Assembly (NCBI RefSeq): GCF_008807075.1
Contig: NZ_CP035632.1
Span: 1,178,001-1,242,000 of the forward strand
Direction: 5' to 3'
Length of the DNA: 64,000 bases
Source: Synechococcus sp. RSCCF101
GTDB lineage: Bacteria > Cyanobacteriota > Cyanobacteriia > PCC-6307 > Cyanobiaceae
Position 1 is the stretch's first letter. Each line of letters opens with the position of its first letter. The position numbers were made by a program, and so were the translations under genes. This document shows positions 32,962-43,529 of this stretch, in pieces. A model generated the notes under the pieces. That model made no database searches. It worked only from the letters and a program-made list of their open reading frames with translations, and was not told the origin of the DNA.

Positions 32962-32989
32962 ACTGTAACCGATTATTTCGGTTTGTAAA
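32962..32989 (-). promoter_or_regulatory. Promoter of the second hli gene with internal palindrome
   Basis: On the minus strand, -35 TTTACA (32984-32989) and -10 TACAGT (32962-32967) are separated by 16 bases. The spacer is almost entirely a perfect 6 bp inverted repeat, AACCGA-5-TCGGTT, at 32967-32983. That position is right for an operator that competes with polymerase. The ATG lies 22 bases after the -10 box. Confidence 0.55.
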
Positions 32990-33008
32990 GCGCCTCTTGC
33001 TCCGGGGC

Positions 33009-33671
33009 TCAGCGGCGCCTCCGGCTGCGGCCCAGGCGCCGCTCGCACAACTCCTCGAACAGCGGCCGGATCAGGTAGGGGTACTCGCCCACCCAGTCGC
33101 GGGTCTGGGGCAGCCAGGCATCGCTGATGGCCCCGATGCGGCGGAAGTCCTTGTACTCGCTCAGCACCAGGGCACGCACCACCATGCCCGGACGCAACTG
33201 CTGATGCTTCTTCTCCATTGGGAAGCGGAGCTGGCCCAGGTAGCCGTCCTCATCCTCCAGATCGAGGCAGAGCCAGGTGCGGCGATTCTCCACCAGCTCG
33301 AGGCTGCCGCGGCGGTCCACCTTCTCCTGCCGCCCCTCGACCCGCTCCCGGGTGTGGAGATCGGCGATGCGCCCCTCGAACAGAGCGGCCTGCGGGTAGC
33401 GACGCAGCTGCGCGTTGCGCTGGCCGCCCTCGAGGATCGGCCCCCAGAGCATGTACAGCAGAAACACGAAGCCGACGATCAGCCAGGCGGGACCCCAGCG
33501 GCTGTTGAGCTGGCTCTGGGAAATCAGCAGGGAGATCACCCCGCCGATAGCGGCGATCAGCAGGCGCTGCAGCACCGCGCGGGGGTTGCCGCTGCAGACC
33601 TTGAACTGCGGTCCGGAGGCCACGGCGGGAATCAGCCGCTGCATCTCGGCGGCCGGGATGGGGATCAGCAC
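33009..33671 (-). CDS. Conserved cyanobacterial membrane protein of unknown function
   Basis: 220 residues. After about 35 soluble residues come two membrane helices (LLIAAIGGVISLLI at about 37-50, AWLIVGFVFLLYMLW at about 61-75). A C-terminal cytoplasmic domain of about 140 residues follows, with LFEGRIADLHTRERVEGRQE, WLCLDLEDEDGYLGQLRF and LRPGMVVRALVLSEYKDFRR. The last part looks like a small beta domain. Similar proteins are sometimes labelled as a phosphate transport permease in databases, but no permease motif is visible here. It follows dapB by 22 bp. Confidence 0.68.
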   Translation of the reverse strand: MLIPIPAAEMQRLIPAVASGPQFKVCSGNPRAVLQRLLIAAIGGVISLLISQSQLNSRWGPAWLIVGFVFLLYMLWGPILEGGQRNAQLRRYPQAALFEGRIADLHTRERVEGRQEKVDRRGSLELVENRRTWLCLDLEDEDGYLGQLRFPMEKKHQQLRPGMVVRALVLSEYKDFRRIGAISDAWLPQTRDWVGEYPYLIRPLFEELCERRLGRSRRRR

Positions 33672-33693
33672 CGGAGGCGACAGGCAGCGGTCA

Positions 33694-34542
33694 TCACAGC
33701 AGGCGCTCGAGGCCGTAGACCAGCCCGCCGAGCTCGCGGACCCGCCGCACCGTGTGCAGCACGCCGGGCATGTAGGCGGACCGCTCGATCGTGTCGTGGC
33801 GGAGGGTGTAGGTCTCCCCGGCCGCGCCGAACATCACCTCCTGGTGGGCCACCAGCCCGGGCAGGCGCACCGAGTGGAGCCTGAGGCCGCTCTCACGCCG
33901 TCCGCCCCGGCAGCCCGGCAGGGATTCATGCTCCTCCACCTGGGGCGCGTTGAAGGTCTTGCCCAGCTCCTCCATCAGCTCCGCAGTCTTCACGCAGGTG
34001 CCGCTGGGGGCATCGGCCTTGCGGTTGTGGTGCAGCTCGGTGAGCTCGGCGAAGTCGTAGAAGCGGGCCGCCGCGGCGGCCGCCTGCTGCAGCAGCACCA
34101 TGCCCACCGAGAAGTTGGGGATCACCGCTCCCCCCATGGAGGCCTTCTGGGAGAAGGTGGCCAGATCCGCCAGCTGCTCAGGCGTGAGCCCGGTGGTGCC
34201 GATCACCGGATGCACCCCGTAGGCGATGGCGGCCCGGGTGTGCTCGTAGACGACGGAGGGATGGGTGAAGTCCACCAGCACGGCCGCTCCGCCCCGACGC
34301 GCCTCCTGAGAGGCCTGACAGAGGCTGCCCTCGAAATCGCTGCTCAGCGCCACCCCGAGCTCCTCCAGGCCGAGGGCCAGACCCACGTCCTGCCCCTCGG
34401 AGCCGGCTCCGGTGTCGATGGCGCCGGCCAGGCTGCAGTCGGCGGCGCTGACCACCGCCTTCACCACCTCCGCCCCCATGCGCCCGAGGGCTCCGGCCAC
34501 CACCACGGGGATGGGCTGGGAGCCGGGATCGGTCGGGGGCAT
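33694..34542 (-). CDS. dapB: 4-hydroxy-tetrahydrodipicolinate reductase
   Basis: Second step of the diaminopimelate/lysine pathway: NAD(P)H-dependent reduction feeding peptidoglycan and lysine synthesis. 282 residues with the nucleotide-binding start [46 protein letters not shown] and the catalytic/substrate region [20 protein letters not shown], with the His and Lys of the family ([12 protein letters not shown]). [20 protein letters not shown] is typical of the C-terminal part. Confidence 0.96.
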   Translation of the reverse strand: MPPTDPGSQPIPVVVAGALGRMGAEVVKAVVSAADCSLAGAIDTGAGSEGQDVGLALGLEELGVALSSDFEGSLCQASQEARRGGAAVLVDFTHPSVVYEHTRAAIAYGVHPVIGTTGLTPEQLADLATFSQKASMGGAVIPNFSVGMVLLQQAAAAAARFYDFAELTELHHNRKADAPSGTCVKTAELMEELGKTFNAPQVEEHESLPGCRGGRRESGLRLHSVRLPGLVAHQEVMFGAAGETYTLRHDTIERSAYMPGVLHTVRRVRELGGLVYGLERLL

Positions 34543-34568
34543 CCGCTGGAGCGCTGGGGGGTCTCAGC

Positions 34569-37511
34569 CTATGGAGCCACGGCCACCGAACCAGCCGGAT
34601 CGCTCAGGCCCTCCAGCAGGCCGGACTCGTCCACCGCATCGAGCTGGGCGGGGTCGAGAAAGCGCCGGCAGTAGTCCGCCGCCACACCCGAGCGCACGAA
34701 CAGGGCGAAGAGCTCGGGATCGAGATGGCCGCGCCGCACCATGCCCGCCATGATCCCCAGCGATTCCGAGAGGGTCTTGGCGCTCTTGTAGGGACGATCG
34801 GGGGCGGTGAGGGCCTCGAAGATGTCGGCGATCGCCATGCTGCGGGCCACCGGGCTCATGGCGGCGGCCTGCAGCCCGCGCGGGTAGCCCGTTCCGTCCA
34901 TGCGTTCGTGGTGGCCGCCGGCCAGCTCCGGCACCTCCGCCAGGTGATCGGGGAAGGGCAGGGCCGAGAGCATCTTGATGGTGAGCACGATGTGCTCATT
35001 GATCGTGTAGCGCTCCTCCTCGGTGAGGGTGCCGGCCGATACGCAGAGGTTGTGCAGCTCGCCGTGATCGGCCTTGAGCTCGGGCACCGCCATCCGGAAG
35101 CCCCAGGGGTTGCCGGGAGGAAGCTGCTCGGCGGGAGGGCGGGCGATCCGGTGGCGCGGGCGGTCCGCCAGCAGGGGCTCCTGCACCGGCAGGGCCGGTG
35201 CAGGCTCCAGATCGCGCTGCAGACGTTCATCGCGGCTGAGGCCCAGACGGTCGTCGAGGGTGCGGGTCCAGCGGCGGCGGGCGATGCGGCGCAGCCGCTC
35301 GGCATCCTCGGGCGCCATCCGTTCAGCTCCCAGATTGCAGCGGGCCACGAAGGCGAACTCCTCATCGAGGTGGGCCAGGTCTTCGGCCAGGCGCCGCTGG
35401 GAAACCTCGCCTCCGTCCGGCTCGCCGCCTCCTCCGCCGGCGGCGGCCCGGTCGCGCCAGTGGGCGATGCAGCGCTCGGCCTTGAGCAGCTCGAAGCGCA
35501 TCCGCACCTCATGGATGCGGTCGTAGGGCATCTGCAGCTTGGTGGCCTTCTCCACCACCGCATCGGGTGTGGAGACCTTGCCGCAGTCGTGCAACCAGGA
35601 GGCCAGATGCACCGCCTCCCACTCCCGCGCGGTGAGATCGAAGCCGGCGAGGGAGCCCTCCCGGCTGCGGCAGGCGGCCTGCACCAGCGCCTCGGTCAGC
35701 TCGGGCACCCGGCGGCAGTGGCCACCGGTGTGGGGGCTCTTGGCATCGATGGCATCCGCCAGCAGCTGGATGAAGGCATCGAAGAGGCGCTTCTGGTCAT
35801 CGAGGAGCTTGCGGGTCTCCAGCGCGGTGGCGGCCGAACCCGACAGGGCCTCGCAGAAGGCGATCAGGGGCTGCTCCGGCGGCTCGATGAACCAGAGCAC
35901 CAGCAGACCGAGCGGGCGCTGGTCGCGGTTGAGCAGCGGCAGCAGTAGGCCGCAACGGGCATCCTCCGGGGCGGACGCCGCCAGCTGCTCCTCCAGAACA
36001 CCGCCGCCGGCAGCCGGCGGCAGATCGAGCAGGCCGCGCGGGATCGGCTCGAGACCCCCCGGGGGCAGAGCGATCGCGGCGGCCTCAGCATCCGTACCCT
36101 CCGCTCCGGCGGCGCAGTGCAGGCGGCCCTCCTGGCGATCCACCCTGTACATCCGTCCGGACCTCGCCCTGGTCTCCGTCACGGCGTCATCGAGCAACTG
36201 CTGCAGCAGAGCGGTCACGTCCGGCTCGCAGGCCAGGGATTCGGAAGCAGCAAGAAAGCGTCGGATGCTGTCCTCCATGCGGGCCAGAGTGACCTGCAGT
36301 TCGTCCACCTCTGCGATGAGGCTCGCTGCCGGAGCGTCGGCGGTGAACTCGAACGCTCGGATGCGCCGGGCACGGCGGCTGAGGTCACGCAACGACCGGC
36401 CAAAGCGACGCGCCAGGGGCACCATCAGCAACGCCCCGATCAGCACCAGAGCGGTGCTCAGACCGGCCAGGCGATGCAGCAGAGCACGGGGTTCGGCCAG
36501 CAGCTCACCCTCCGGAATGGCCAGAACAACCACGGGTCCTCCGGCACTGAGCGGATCGGGGAGCTCCAGAGCATCGGCCCACCAGACCTGCCCATCCACC
36601 CGCAGCCGGGTGAGAGGGCCCTCGCCGCGTCTGGACAGCGGACCGAGCCTGGAGAGCACCGGATCCGGCAGGGAGGCCAGAGACGGCAGCAAAACGCTCG
36701 TGACCGGGCCCGCGCTGGATGCCATCACCCCGCCATCGCTCAGCACCGCGATGCGGGTTCCGGGGGTGATGCGCAAACGCTCCAGTCGCTCGTAGATGCC
36801 CTGAAAGGCAATCGAGGCGCCCACCAACTCGTCGCCACCCGGCAGCGTCTTCACAACGGCTTCACCGATGCCGGGAAACAGGGGGAGCTCGTACGGCCCC
36901 ATCACCTCAAGCCGGCCGTCGGCATCCCAGCGGCGACGCTCGAGGTCGAGAAGGGCTTCCGAGGCGGCAAGCGTCTCGCGGCGACAGGGCAGCTCGGAGA
37001 AGGCGATCGAGTCCTCGACCGGAATCACGGTGAAGCGGCAGCTCCAGCCCCCGGCCGTGCGCTCGGCCCGCAGCACGCCGACCAGGGGCTCGTACGGGAC
37101 CGACGCAACGCTGACGTCGTCAACCCGGAGCGGATTGACGAGCGCCAGGTAGCTCCCGTCGGCGGACCTGCGGAAGTAGCTGTAGGTGGTTTGCTCAGGC
37201 CCGAGGAAGAGGGCGGCGAACTCCCTCTGGGCGTCTTCGGACTGATCCTCGACGCCCCTCAGCAGCGCCTCGTTGGTCACGAACCAGTCAAGACCAAGGC
37301 CCACGCGGCGACTGGACAGCTGAGTCGAAAGCTGCTGACGCACCGACTGCACCAGGGCATCCAGGCGCTCATCAGTGCTGCGGCGCAGGATGGCGCTCGC
37401 GCCGCTGTACGCGAGCCCCAGAAGAGCCCCGCCGCCCACCAGCACCACGGGCATCAGAACGCCCAGCAGGGCGGCGACGAAGGGGAGGCTGCGGCGGCGG
37501 GAGGCGGGCAC
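34569..37511 (-). CDS. HD-GYP phosphodiesterase with extracytoplasmic sensor, HAMP and GAF domains
   Basis: A 980-residue membrane protein predicted to degrade cyclic di-GMP. The order is: first membrane helix (about 9-36), a large extracytoplasmic Cache-like region (to about 345), second helix (about 350-367), HAMP (about 368-425), GAF-like domain (about 430-590) and a catalytic HD-GYP domain. The HD pair lies in SWLHDCGKVSTPD (about 640) and the GYP motif in GGHHERMDGTGYPRGL (867-880), both intact. Between them are about 220 residues, against about 55 usually, so roughly 150 residues (Gly/Glu- and Arg-rich) are inserted near 685-835. The gene is divergent from chlH with a 99 bp gap. Confidence 0.88.
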   Translation of the reverse strand: MPASRRRSLPFVAALLGVLMPVVLVGGGALLGLAYSGASAILRRSTDERLDALVQSVRQQLSTQLSSRRVGLGLDWFVTNEALLRGVEDQSEDAQREFAALFLGPEQTTYSYFRRSADGSYLALVNPLRVDDVSVASVPYEPLVGVLRAERTAGGWSCRFTVIPVEDSIAFSELPCRRETLAASEALLDLERRRWDADGRLEVMGPYELPLFPGIGEAVVKTLPGGDELVGASIAFQGIYERLERLRITPGTRIAVLSDGGVMASSAGPVTSVLLPSLASLPDPVLSRLGPLSRRGEGPLTRLRVDGQVWWADALELPDPLSAGGPVVVLAIPEGELLAEPRALLHRLAGLSTALVLIGALLMVPLARRFGRSLRDLSRRARRIRAFEFTADAPAASLIAEVDELQVTLARMEDSIRRFLAASESLACEPDVTALLQQLLDDAVTETRARSGRMYRVDRQEGRLHCAAGAEGTDAEAAAIALPPGGLEPIPRGLLDLPPAAGGGVLEEQLAASAPEDARCGLLLPLLNRDQRPLGLLVLWFIEPPEQPLIAFCEALSGSAATALETRKLLDDQKRLFDAFIQLLADAIDAKSPHTGGHCRRVPELTEALVQAACRSREGSLAGFDLTAREWEAVHLASWLHDCGKVSTPDAVVEKATKLQMPYDRIHEVRMRFELLKAERCIAHWRDRAAAGGGGGEPDGGEVSQRRLAEDLAHLDEEFAFVARCNLGAERMAPEDAERLRRIARRRWTRTLDDRLGLSRDERLQRDLEPAPALPVQEPLLADRPRHRIARPPAEQLPPGNPWGFRMAVPELKADHGELHNLCVSAGTLTEEERYTINEHIVLTIKMLSALPFPDHLAEVPELAGGHHERMDGTGYPRGLQAAAMSPVARSMAIADIFEALTAPDRPYKSAKTLSESLGIMAGMVRRGHLDPELFALFVRSGVAADYCRRFLDPAQLDAVDESGLLEGLSDPAGSVAVAP

Positions 37512-37610
37512 GGGCAGGCGGTGACACCCCTTTGTTACGCCTGTTTCAGGCCGCCGGCATCAACGGGGACTGACCCGTAATCTGCTTCACATTGCTCAAC
37601 AGGGTCGCTG

Positions 37611-40600
37611 ATGTTCACTCAGGTCCGCTCCGCCAGCCGCCGAGTCAGCCCTGGAGTGGATCCCCGCAGCAGCGATGGGCAGGCCCGCCGCGTGCTGCGG
37701 GTGGTGTACGTGGTGCTCGAACCCCAGTACCAGAACGCCCTCACCCAGGCCGCGACGGGTCTCAACGAAGCGGACGGGCCGCTGGCGGTGGATCTGTGCG
37801 GCTACCTGATCGAGGAGCTGCGCGATGCGGACAACTACGCCGATTTCTGCCGCGATGTGAGCGAGGCCGATGTGTTCATCGCCTCGTTGATCTTCATCGA
37901 GGATCTGGCCCAGAAGGTCGTCGATGCGGTGGCCCCGCACCGCGAGCGGCTCAAGGCAGCGGTGGTCTTCCCCTCCATGCCGGAGGTGATGCGCCTGAAC
38001 AAGCTGGGCAGCTTCTCGATGGCCCAGCTGGGCCAGAGCAAGAGCGCCATCGCCAGCTTCATGAAGAAGCGGAAGGAGGCCGGCGGCGCCGGCTTCCAGG
38101 ACGCGATGCTCAAGCTGCTCAACACCCTGCCCACGGTGTTGAAGTACCTGCCAGTGGAGAAGGCCCAGGACGCCCGCTCCTTCATGCTCAGCTTCCAGTA
38201 CTGGCTGGGCGGCACACCGGAAAATCTGCGCAACTTCCTGCTGATGCTGGCGGAGAAGTACGTGTTCCCCGGTGCCGAGGGCGACGCCCCCACGCTCGCG
38301 GTGGCCGATCCGGTGGTGTTCCCGGATCTCGGCATCTGGCACCCTCTGGCGCCGGCGATGTTCGAGGACATCCGGGAATACCTGAACTGGACGAGCAGCC
38401 GCAGCGACCTGCCCGAGGCGGCGCAGCGGGGCCCCGTGATCGGCCTGGTGCTGCAGCGCAGCCACATCGTCACCGGCGATGAGGCCCATTACGTGGCCGT
38501 GATCCAGGAGCTGGAGTACCGCGGCGCCAGGGTGATCCCGGTGTTCTGCGGCGGCCTCGACTTCTCCAGGCCGGTCAACAGCTTCTTCTACGACCCGCTC
38601 AATCCGGAGCAGCCGCTGGTGGACGGGGTGGTGAGCCTCACCGGCTTCGCTCTGGTGGGCGGCCCGGCCCGGCAGGACCATCCGCGGGCAATCGAGGCGC
38701 TGAAGCGCCTGAACCGGCCCTACATGGTGGCGCTGCCGCTGGTGTTCCAGACCACCCGCGAATGGGAGGACAGCGACCTGGGCCTGCACCCGGTGCAGGT
38801 GGCGCTGCAGATCGCCATCCCCGAACTCGATGGGGCGATCGAACCGATCGTGCTCAGCGGCCGCGACGATGCCACCGGCAAGGCCCACACCCTGCAGGAC
38901 CGGGTGGAGGCGATCGCCGAGCGGGCGATCCGCTGGTCATCGCTGCGGCTGAAGCCGCGGCTGCAGAAGAAGCTGGCGATCACCGTCTTCAGCTTCCCGC
39001 CCGACAAGGGCAATGTCGGCACCGCCGCCTACCTCGACGTGTTCGGCTCGATCCATCGGGTGCTGGAGGAGCTGCGCCGCCGCGGCTACGACGTGCAGGA
39101 CGTGCCCCGCACCCCGAAGGGCCTGATGGAGGCCGTGCTCAAGGACCCCGAGGCGATGGAGGGCGCGCCGGAACTGGCCATCGCCCACCGCATGAGCGTG
39201 AGTGAATACGAGCGCCTCACCCCCTACTCCGAGCGGCTGGAGGAGAACTGGGGCAAACCGCCCGGCCAGCTCAACAGCGACGGCCAGAACCTGCTCATCT
39301 ACGGCCGCCACTTCGGCAACGTGTTCATCGGCGTGCAGCCCACCTTCGGCTACGAGGGCGATCCGATGCGGCTGCTCTACTCCCGCAGCGCCAGCCCCCA
39401 CCACGGCTTCGCCGCCTATTACACGTATCTGGAGAAGATCTGGAACGCCGATGCGGTGCTCCATTTCGGCACCCATGGCTCGCTCGAGTTCATGCCCGGC
39501 AAGCAGATGGGCATGAGTGAGACCTGTTACCCCGATTCCCTGATCGGCAGCCTGCCCAATCTCTATTACTACGCCGCCAACAACCCCTCCGAGGCCACCA
39601 TCGCCAAGCGGCGCGGCTATGCCTCCACCATCAGCTACCTCACCCCGCCGGCCGAGAACGCCGGCCTCTACAAGGGCCTGAAGGAGCTGGGGGAACTGGT
39701 GGGCTCCTATCAGCAGCTGCGCGAGGGCGGCCGCGGTGTGCCGATCGTGAACGCGATCGTGGAAACGGCCCGCCAGTGCAATCTCGACAAGGACGTGGCC
39801 CTGCCGGATCAGGACGCCGGCGCGCTGAATCTCGAGGCCCGCGATGCGGTGGTGGGCGCGGTGTACCGCCAGCTGATGGAGATCGAGAGCCGGCTGCTGC
39901 CCTGCGGTCTGCACACCATCGGCAAGCCGCCCACGGCCGAGGAGGCGATCGCCACGCTGGTCAGCATCGCCGCCCTCGAACGCGAGGAGGAGGGCATCCG
40001 CTCCCTGCCGGGTCTGCTGGCGGAAGCCGTTGGCCGCCGGATCGAGGATGTGTACGCCGGCAACGACGCCGGCCACCTGGCCGATGTGGCGCTCAACCAG
40101 CGCATCACCGAGACCAGTCGCGCCGCCGTGGGCGCCATGGTGCGCTCCCTCACCGGCCTCGACGGGCGGGTCAACCTGCGCGGCAACTTCGGCTGGCTGG
40201 TGGATGCCCTCTCCCGCTTCGGCATGAAGCTGCCCTCCCCCTGGCTGCGGGCCTGCTGCGGAGCGGGCTTCGCCCAGGTGGACAGCAAGGCGCTCGACGG
40301 CCTGTTCGCCTATCTGCGCTTCTGCCTGGAGCAAGTCTGCGCCGACATGGAGATGGAGAGCCTGCTGCGGGCCCTCGATGGCGAATACGTGCTGCCCGGC
40401 CCGGGCGGCGATCCGATCCGCAATCCGGGCGTGCTGCCCAGCGGCAAGAACATCCACGCCCTCGACCCCCAGGCGATCCCCACCCGGGCCGCCGTGGCCG
40501 CCGCCAAGGGAGTGGTGGACAAGCTGCTGGAACGGCAGCGCGAGGATGAGGGCCGCTGGCCCGAGACCATCGCCTGTGTGCTCTGGGGCACGGACAACAT

Positions 40601-41627
40601 CAAGACCTACGGCGAATCGCTGGCCCAGATCCTCTGGTTCATCGGCGTGCGGCCCCTGGCCGATTCCTTGGGCCGGGTCAACCGGCTCGAGCTGATCCCA
40701 TTGGAGGAGCTGGGCCGGCCGAGGGTGGATGTGGTGGTGAACTGCTCGGGCGTGTTCCGCGATCTGTTCATCAACCAGATGGCCCTGATCGATCAGGGCG
40801 TGAAGATGGCCGCCGAGGCGGACGAGCCGCTGGAAAGCAACTTCGTGCGCAAGCACAGCCTCGAGCAGGCCGAGCAGCAGGGCACCACGGTGCGGGAGGC
40901 GGCAAGCCGGGTGTTCAGCAACGCCAGCGGCAGCTACAGCTCGAATGTGAATCTGGCGGTGGAGAACTCCAGCTGGGAGGAGGAGAGCGATCTGCAGGAC
41001 ATGTACCTCTCGCGCAAGAGCTTCGCCTTCAACGCCGACAACCCGGGCGAGATGAATCAGAAGCGCGAGGTGTTCGAAGCCACCATGAAAACGGCCGATG
41101 TCACCTTCCAGAACCTTGATTCGGCCGAGATCTCACTCACCGATGTGAGCCACTACTTCGATTCCGATCCCACCAAGCTGATCCAGAGCCTGCGCGACGA
41201 CGGCCGCGCTCCCTCCAGCTTCATCGCCGACACCACCACCGCCAACGCCCAGGTCCGCTCCCTCAGCGAAACCATCCGCCTCGACTCGCGCACCAAGCTG
41301 CTCAACCCCAAGTGGTACGAGGGCATGCTCGATTCTGGCTACGAGGGCGTGCGCGAAGTGGCCAAGCGGCTCAATTTCACCCTCGGCTGGAGCGCCACCT
41401 CGGGCCAGGTCGACAACTTCGTCTACGAGGAGGCCAACGACACCTTCATCAACGATGAAACGATGCGTCAGCGGCTGCTGGAGCTCAATCCCAACAGCTT
41501 CCGCCGCATGGTGGGCACCCTGCTGGAGGTGCACGGCCGGGGCTACTGGGAGACGAGCGATGAGAACATCGAACGCCTGCAGCAGATCTATCAGGACGTG
41601 GAGGATCGCATCGAAGGAGTGAAGTGA
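37611..41627 (+). CDS. chlH: Magnesium chelatase subunit H
   Basis: The 1338-residue porphyrin-binding subunit of magnesium chelatase, which inserts Mg into protoporphyrin IX with ChlI and ChlD and is stimulated by Gun4: the first committed step of chlorophyll synthesis. The sequence is conserved throughout, for example [74 protein letters not shown] and the C-terminal [20 protein letters not shown]. Length and these motifs separate it from CobN. No chlI or chlD is in the window. It appears to be a single-gene unit. Confidence 0.98.
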   Translation: MFTQVRSASRRVSPGVDPRSSDGQARRVLRVVYVVLEPQYQNALTQAATGLNEADGPLAVDLCGYLIEELRDADNYADFCRDVSEADVFIASLIFIEDLAQKVVDAVAPHRERLKAAVVFPSMPEVMRLNKLGSFSMAQLGQSKSAIASFMKKRKEAGGAGFQDAMLKLLNTLPTVLKYLPVEKAQDARSFMLSFQYWLGGTPENLRNFLLMLAEKYVFPGAEGDAPTLAVADPVVFPDLGIWHPLAPAMFEDIREYLNWTSSRSDLPEAAQRGPVIGLVLQRSHIVTGDEAHYVAVIQELEYRGARVIPVFCGGLDFSRPVNSFFYDPLNPEQPLVDGVVSLTGFALVGGPARQDHPRAIEALKRLNRPYMVALPLVFQTTREWEDSDLGLHPVQVALQIAIPELDGAIEPIVLSGRDDATGKAHTLQDRVEAIAERAIRWSSLRLKPRLQKKLAITVFSFPPDKGNVGTAAYLDVFGSIHRVLEELRRRGYDVQDVPRTPKGLMEAVLKDPEAMEGAPELAIAHRMSVSEYERLTPYSERLEENWGKPPGQLNSDGQNLLIYGRHFGNVFIGVQPTFGYEGDPMRLLYSRSASPHHGFAAYYTYLEKIWNADAVLHFGTHGSLEFMPGKQMGMSETCYPDSLIGSLPNLYYYAANNPSEATIAKRRGYASTISYLTPPAENAGLYKGLKELGELVGSYQQLREGGRGVPIVNAIVETARQCNLDKDVALPDQDAGALNLEARDAVVGAVYRQLMEIESRLLPCGLHTIGKPPTAEEAIATLVSIAALEREEEGIRSLPGLLAEAVGRRIEDVYAGNDAGHLADVALNQRITETSRAAVGAMVRSLTGLDGRVNLRGNFGWLVDALSRFGMKLPSPWLRACCGAGFAQVDSKALDGLFAYLRFCLEQVCADMEMESLLRALDGEYVLPGPGGDPIRNPGVLPSGKNIHALDPQAIPTRAAVAAAKGVVDKLLERQREDEGRWPETIACVLWGTDNIKTYGESLAQILWFIGVRPLADSLGRVNRLELIPLEELGRPRVDVVVNCSGVFRDLFINQMALIDQGVKMAAEADEPLESNFVRKHSLEQAEQQGTTVREAASRVFSNASGSYSSNVNLAVENSSWEEESDLQDMYLSRKSFAFNADNPGEMNQKREVFEATMKTADVTFQNLDSAEISLTDVSHYFDSDPTKLIQSLRDDGRAPSSFIADTTTANAQVRSLSETIRLDSRTKLLNPKWYEGMLDSGYEGVREVAKRLNFTLGWSATSGQVDNFVYEEANDTFINDETMRQRLLELNPNSFRRMVGTLLEVHGRGYWETSDENIERLQQIYQDVEDRIEGVK

Positions 41628-41650
41628 GCCCCGGCCAAGACGGCCACCCC

Positions 41651-41683
41651 TGAGCATCGGCGAGCCTCCCGTGCCGATGCTCA
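41651..41683 (+). terminator. Hairpin after chlH
   Basis: A perfect 11 bp inverted repeat, TGAGCATCGGC (41651-41661) and GCCGATGCTCA (41673-41683), with an 11-base loop, 23 bp after the chlH stop. There is no T-run on either side, so it may act as a factor-dependent or 3'-stabilising structure rather than a classic terminator. Confidence 0.5.
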
Positions 41684-41770
41684 CACTGTCCATCCAGATA
41701 TGGAGTCAAGGGTTAGACTCCGGCCGCTTCTTCACGCCATGGGCAGCGCCAGTTCGCCCTGCGTTCCGAC

Positions 41771-42865
41771 ATGACATCCAGCCCCGCCGCCAGCTCTGAA
41801 TCCGCAGCGTCCGCTGGCGGCTCCGGTCTGACCATCGGGGGCAACCTCGTCATCCGGTTGAAGGAGTCGAGCATCCCGGTGCGGGTGCTGCCCGACTGTC
41901 CCTTCTGGGGCGCCACGGTGCGCTGCTACGACCTGACCTCGATCGGCGCCGGCATCCGGCCGGCCGAGGCTGATGCCTGTGCGGTGCTCGGCCTGGATCC
42001 GGAGTATGTGAACGAGGCCCGCCGCAACCCCGGTGGTGACAATGGCCAGCGTCTCAGCCGGTTGCAGTACGACCACAGCTCACTGATCGCGGTCGACGAA
42101 GGCGATCGGGTCAACCACTGCATCAGCGAAGCCAACTGGATGGTGCTGCACAAGCTCGCCTCCGAGCTGGCCAGCGAGCGCAGCGCCGCGATCCGCCAGG
42201 CCAACACCGAGGCGCTGCTCACGATGGATCTTGCGCTGCTGCGCCAGCGCGATGACAAGCTCGAGTTCCGCGTGGCGGTGGATCACAACCGTGCCCTGAT
42301 GGCGAAGCATCACGGGGACGAGCTGTTCGACGATCCCGCCCTCAAGCAGCACTACAAGCAGATGGAGGCCTCCGGCCTCAGTGCGATCCACCGCTGTCTG
42401 TTCGGCATGGACGAACGTCAGATCCTGGTGTATCTGCAGGCCCCCGGCCACGACGTGCCGGTGATCGCCGATCGCCTCTCCACCCACGACTTCCTCGGTG
42501 CGGACGACCGCCAGCGGGTCTTCGGTCTCCAGCAGGCGGTGGCCCGCAATCTGCAGAAGGTCACCAGCTACCAGGCTGACCTGCCGGCCTTCGTGGCGTC
42601 GATCCACCAACGCTTCGTCAGTCTGGACGACACCTACGCCACCCGAGCACCCCTGAAGCAGAAGGCCAGCATCGCCCTGGCCGTCGTGGGAGGACCTCAG
42701 CTCATCACCCCATTGAATGGTGGAGAGCCAGCCTCACAACCAGACGCGCCTGAATCAGCCGAAGCCGATGCACCCGAGGTGATCAAGGAGGTGAAGGTCA
42801 ACATGGGGGGGCTCGACGCCTTCCGCAAACTCCAGGAGCGTCACAACCAATCCGGCGAGGACTGA
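41771..42865 (+). CDS. Protein of unknown function, 364 residues
   Basis: A soluble protein I do not recognise. After a Ser/Ala-rich lead of about 18 residues come beta-type segments (LTIGGNLVIRLKESSIPVRV, WGATVRCYDLTSIGAG) and a long largely helical middle (WMVLHKLASELASERSAAIR, NTEALLTMDLALLRQRDDK). A region with FGMDERQILVYLQAPGHDVP and FGLQQAVARNLQKVTSYQAD follows. The last 50 residues are acidic and Pro-rich and end GLDAFRKLQERHNQSGED. There is no signal peptide or membrane helix. It stands alone between chlH and another unknown gene. Codon usage looks like that of its neighbours. Confidence 0.65.
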   Translation: MTSSPAASSESAASAGGSGLTIGGNLVIRLKESSIPVRVLPDCPFWGATVRCYDLTSIGAGIRPAEADACAVLGLDPEYVNEARRNPGGDNGQRLSRLQYDHSSLIAVDEGDRVNHCISEANWMVLHKLASELASERSAAIRQANTEALLTMDLALLRQRDDKLEFRVAVDHNRALMAKHHGDELFDDPALKQHYKQMEASGLSAIHRCLFGMDERQILVYLQAPGHDVPVIADRLSTHDFLGADDRQRVFGLQQAVARNLQKVTSYQADLPAFVASIHQRFVSLDDTYATRAPLKQKASIALAVVGGPQLITPLNGGEPASQPDAPESAEADAPEVIKEVKVNMGGLDAFRKLQERHNQSGED

Positions 42866-43001
42866 GCCGGGCCGGGCCATGCCTGCCGACACCGTGACGT
42901 TCGTTGGCCCTGCCCGCGGCATCGCCTCGCAGCGGTGATAGTGTCGATCTGGCCCGGTCGGCCCGATGGTGACGGCCCACCAGAGCACCGGAAACGAGAG
43001 C

Positions 43002-43529
43002 ATGAGTGAGACTCCAGCCGCAACGCAGGAGATGTGCCGAACCACATCCACTGTGGTTCGCGCCGACTGGGGGCCCTGGCTCGAATCCAGCTCAAAACAG
43101 CTGGCACCGCTGATCGCTGCCACCTACGTCCTGGGCTTCATGGCCGGTGAAGCGATTCACCACCTCAATGACCTCCTTGCCGGGGTCCGGGCCGGGGCTC
43201 CAGAGCCCCGGCCCGGTCCGCCGGCGGCCGGTGCAGCGCCAGCGGGTCAGCGAAGCGCTCAGCACCAACCGGGTTGGGCTAGCGGGGCAAGAACCGTCTC
43301 CGGGAGGCTGGCTGTTCCCGGACAAACCTCGTCCAACTCTGGCAGAGGCGCGCGTCCCGGCAGGCTCACCGTGGCGGCATCTGCATCGGGTCCAGTCTCT
43401 GCCGGATCCCAGCTCCCTGCGGACGCAAGCAGCAACGAGCAGGAGCAGCACGCCTCGAAGGTCTATCTGCACGCGATCAGCCCGGGAGAACTGATGAAAA
43501 TGGCAGACCATGCCCGCGTCTCCCAGTGA
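43002..43529 (+). CDS. Hypothetical protein with one hydrophobic segment and a low-complexity middle
   Basis: 175 residues from the ATG at 43002 (an upstream GTG or ATG frame also exists). The part that looks real is near the N-terminus: RADWGPWLESSSKQLAPLIA, then ATYVLGFMAGEAIHHLNDLL. The middle (about 60-145) is rich in Gly, Ala, Pro and Ser and may be disordered. The end (HASKVYLHAISPGELMKMAD) is again ordered. No family is recognised. It ends exactly where the convergent response-regulator gene ends (43529/43530). Confidence 0.45.
   Translation: MSETPAATQEMCRTTSTVVRADWGPWLESSSKQLAPLIAATYVLGFMAGEAIHHLNDLLAGVRAGAPEPRPGPPAAGAAPAGQRSAQHQPGWASGARTVSGRLAVPGQTSSNSGRGARPGRLTVAASASGPVSAGSQLPADASSNEQEQHASKVYLHAISPGELMKMADHARVSQ

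Noticed and set aside
38937-40856. 639-codon minus-strand frame within chlH
   Set aside because: Shadow of a highly conserved gene; no recognisable domain.
41651-41683. Hairpin after chlH as a riboswitch or small RNA
   Set aside because: Only a simple stem-loop is visible, with no further structure or promoter; a 3' end structure is the simpler reading.
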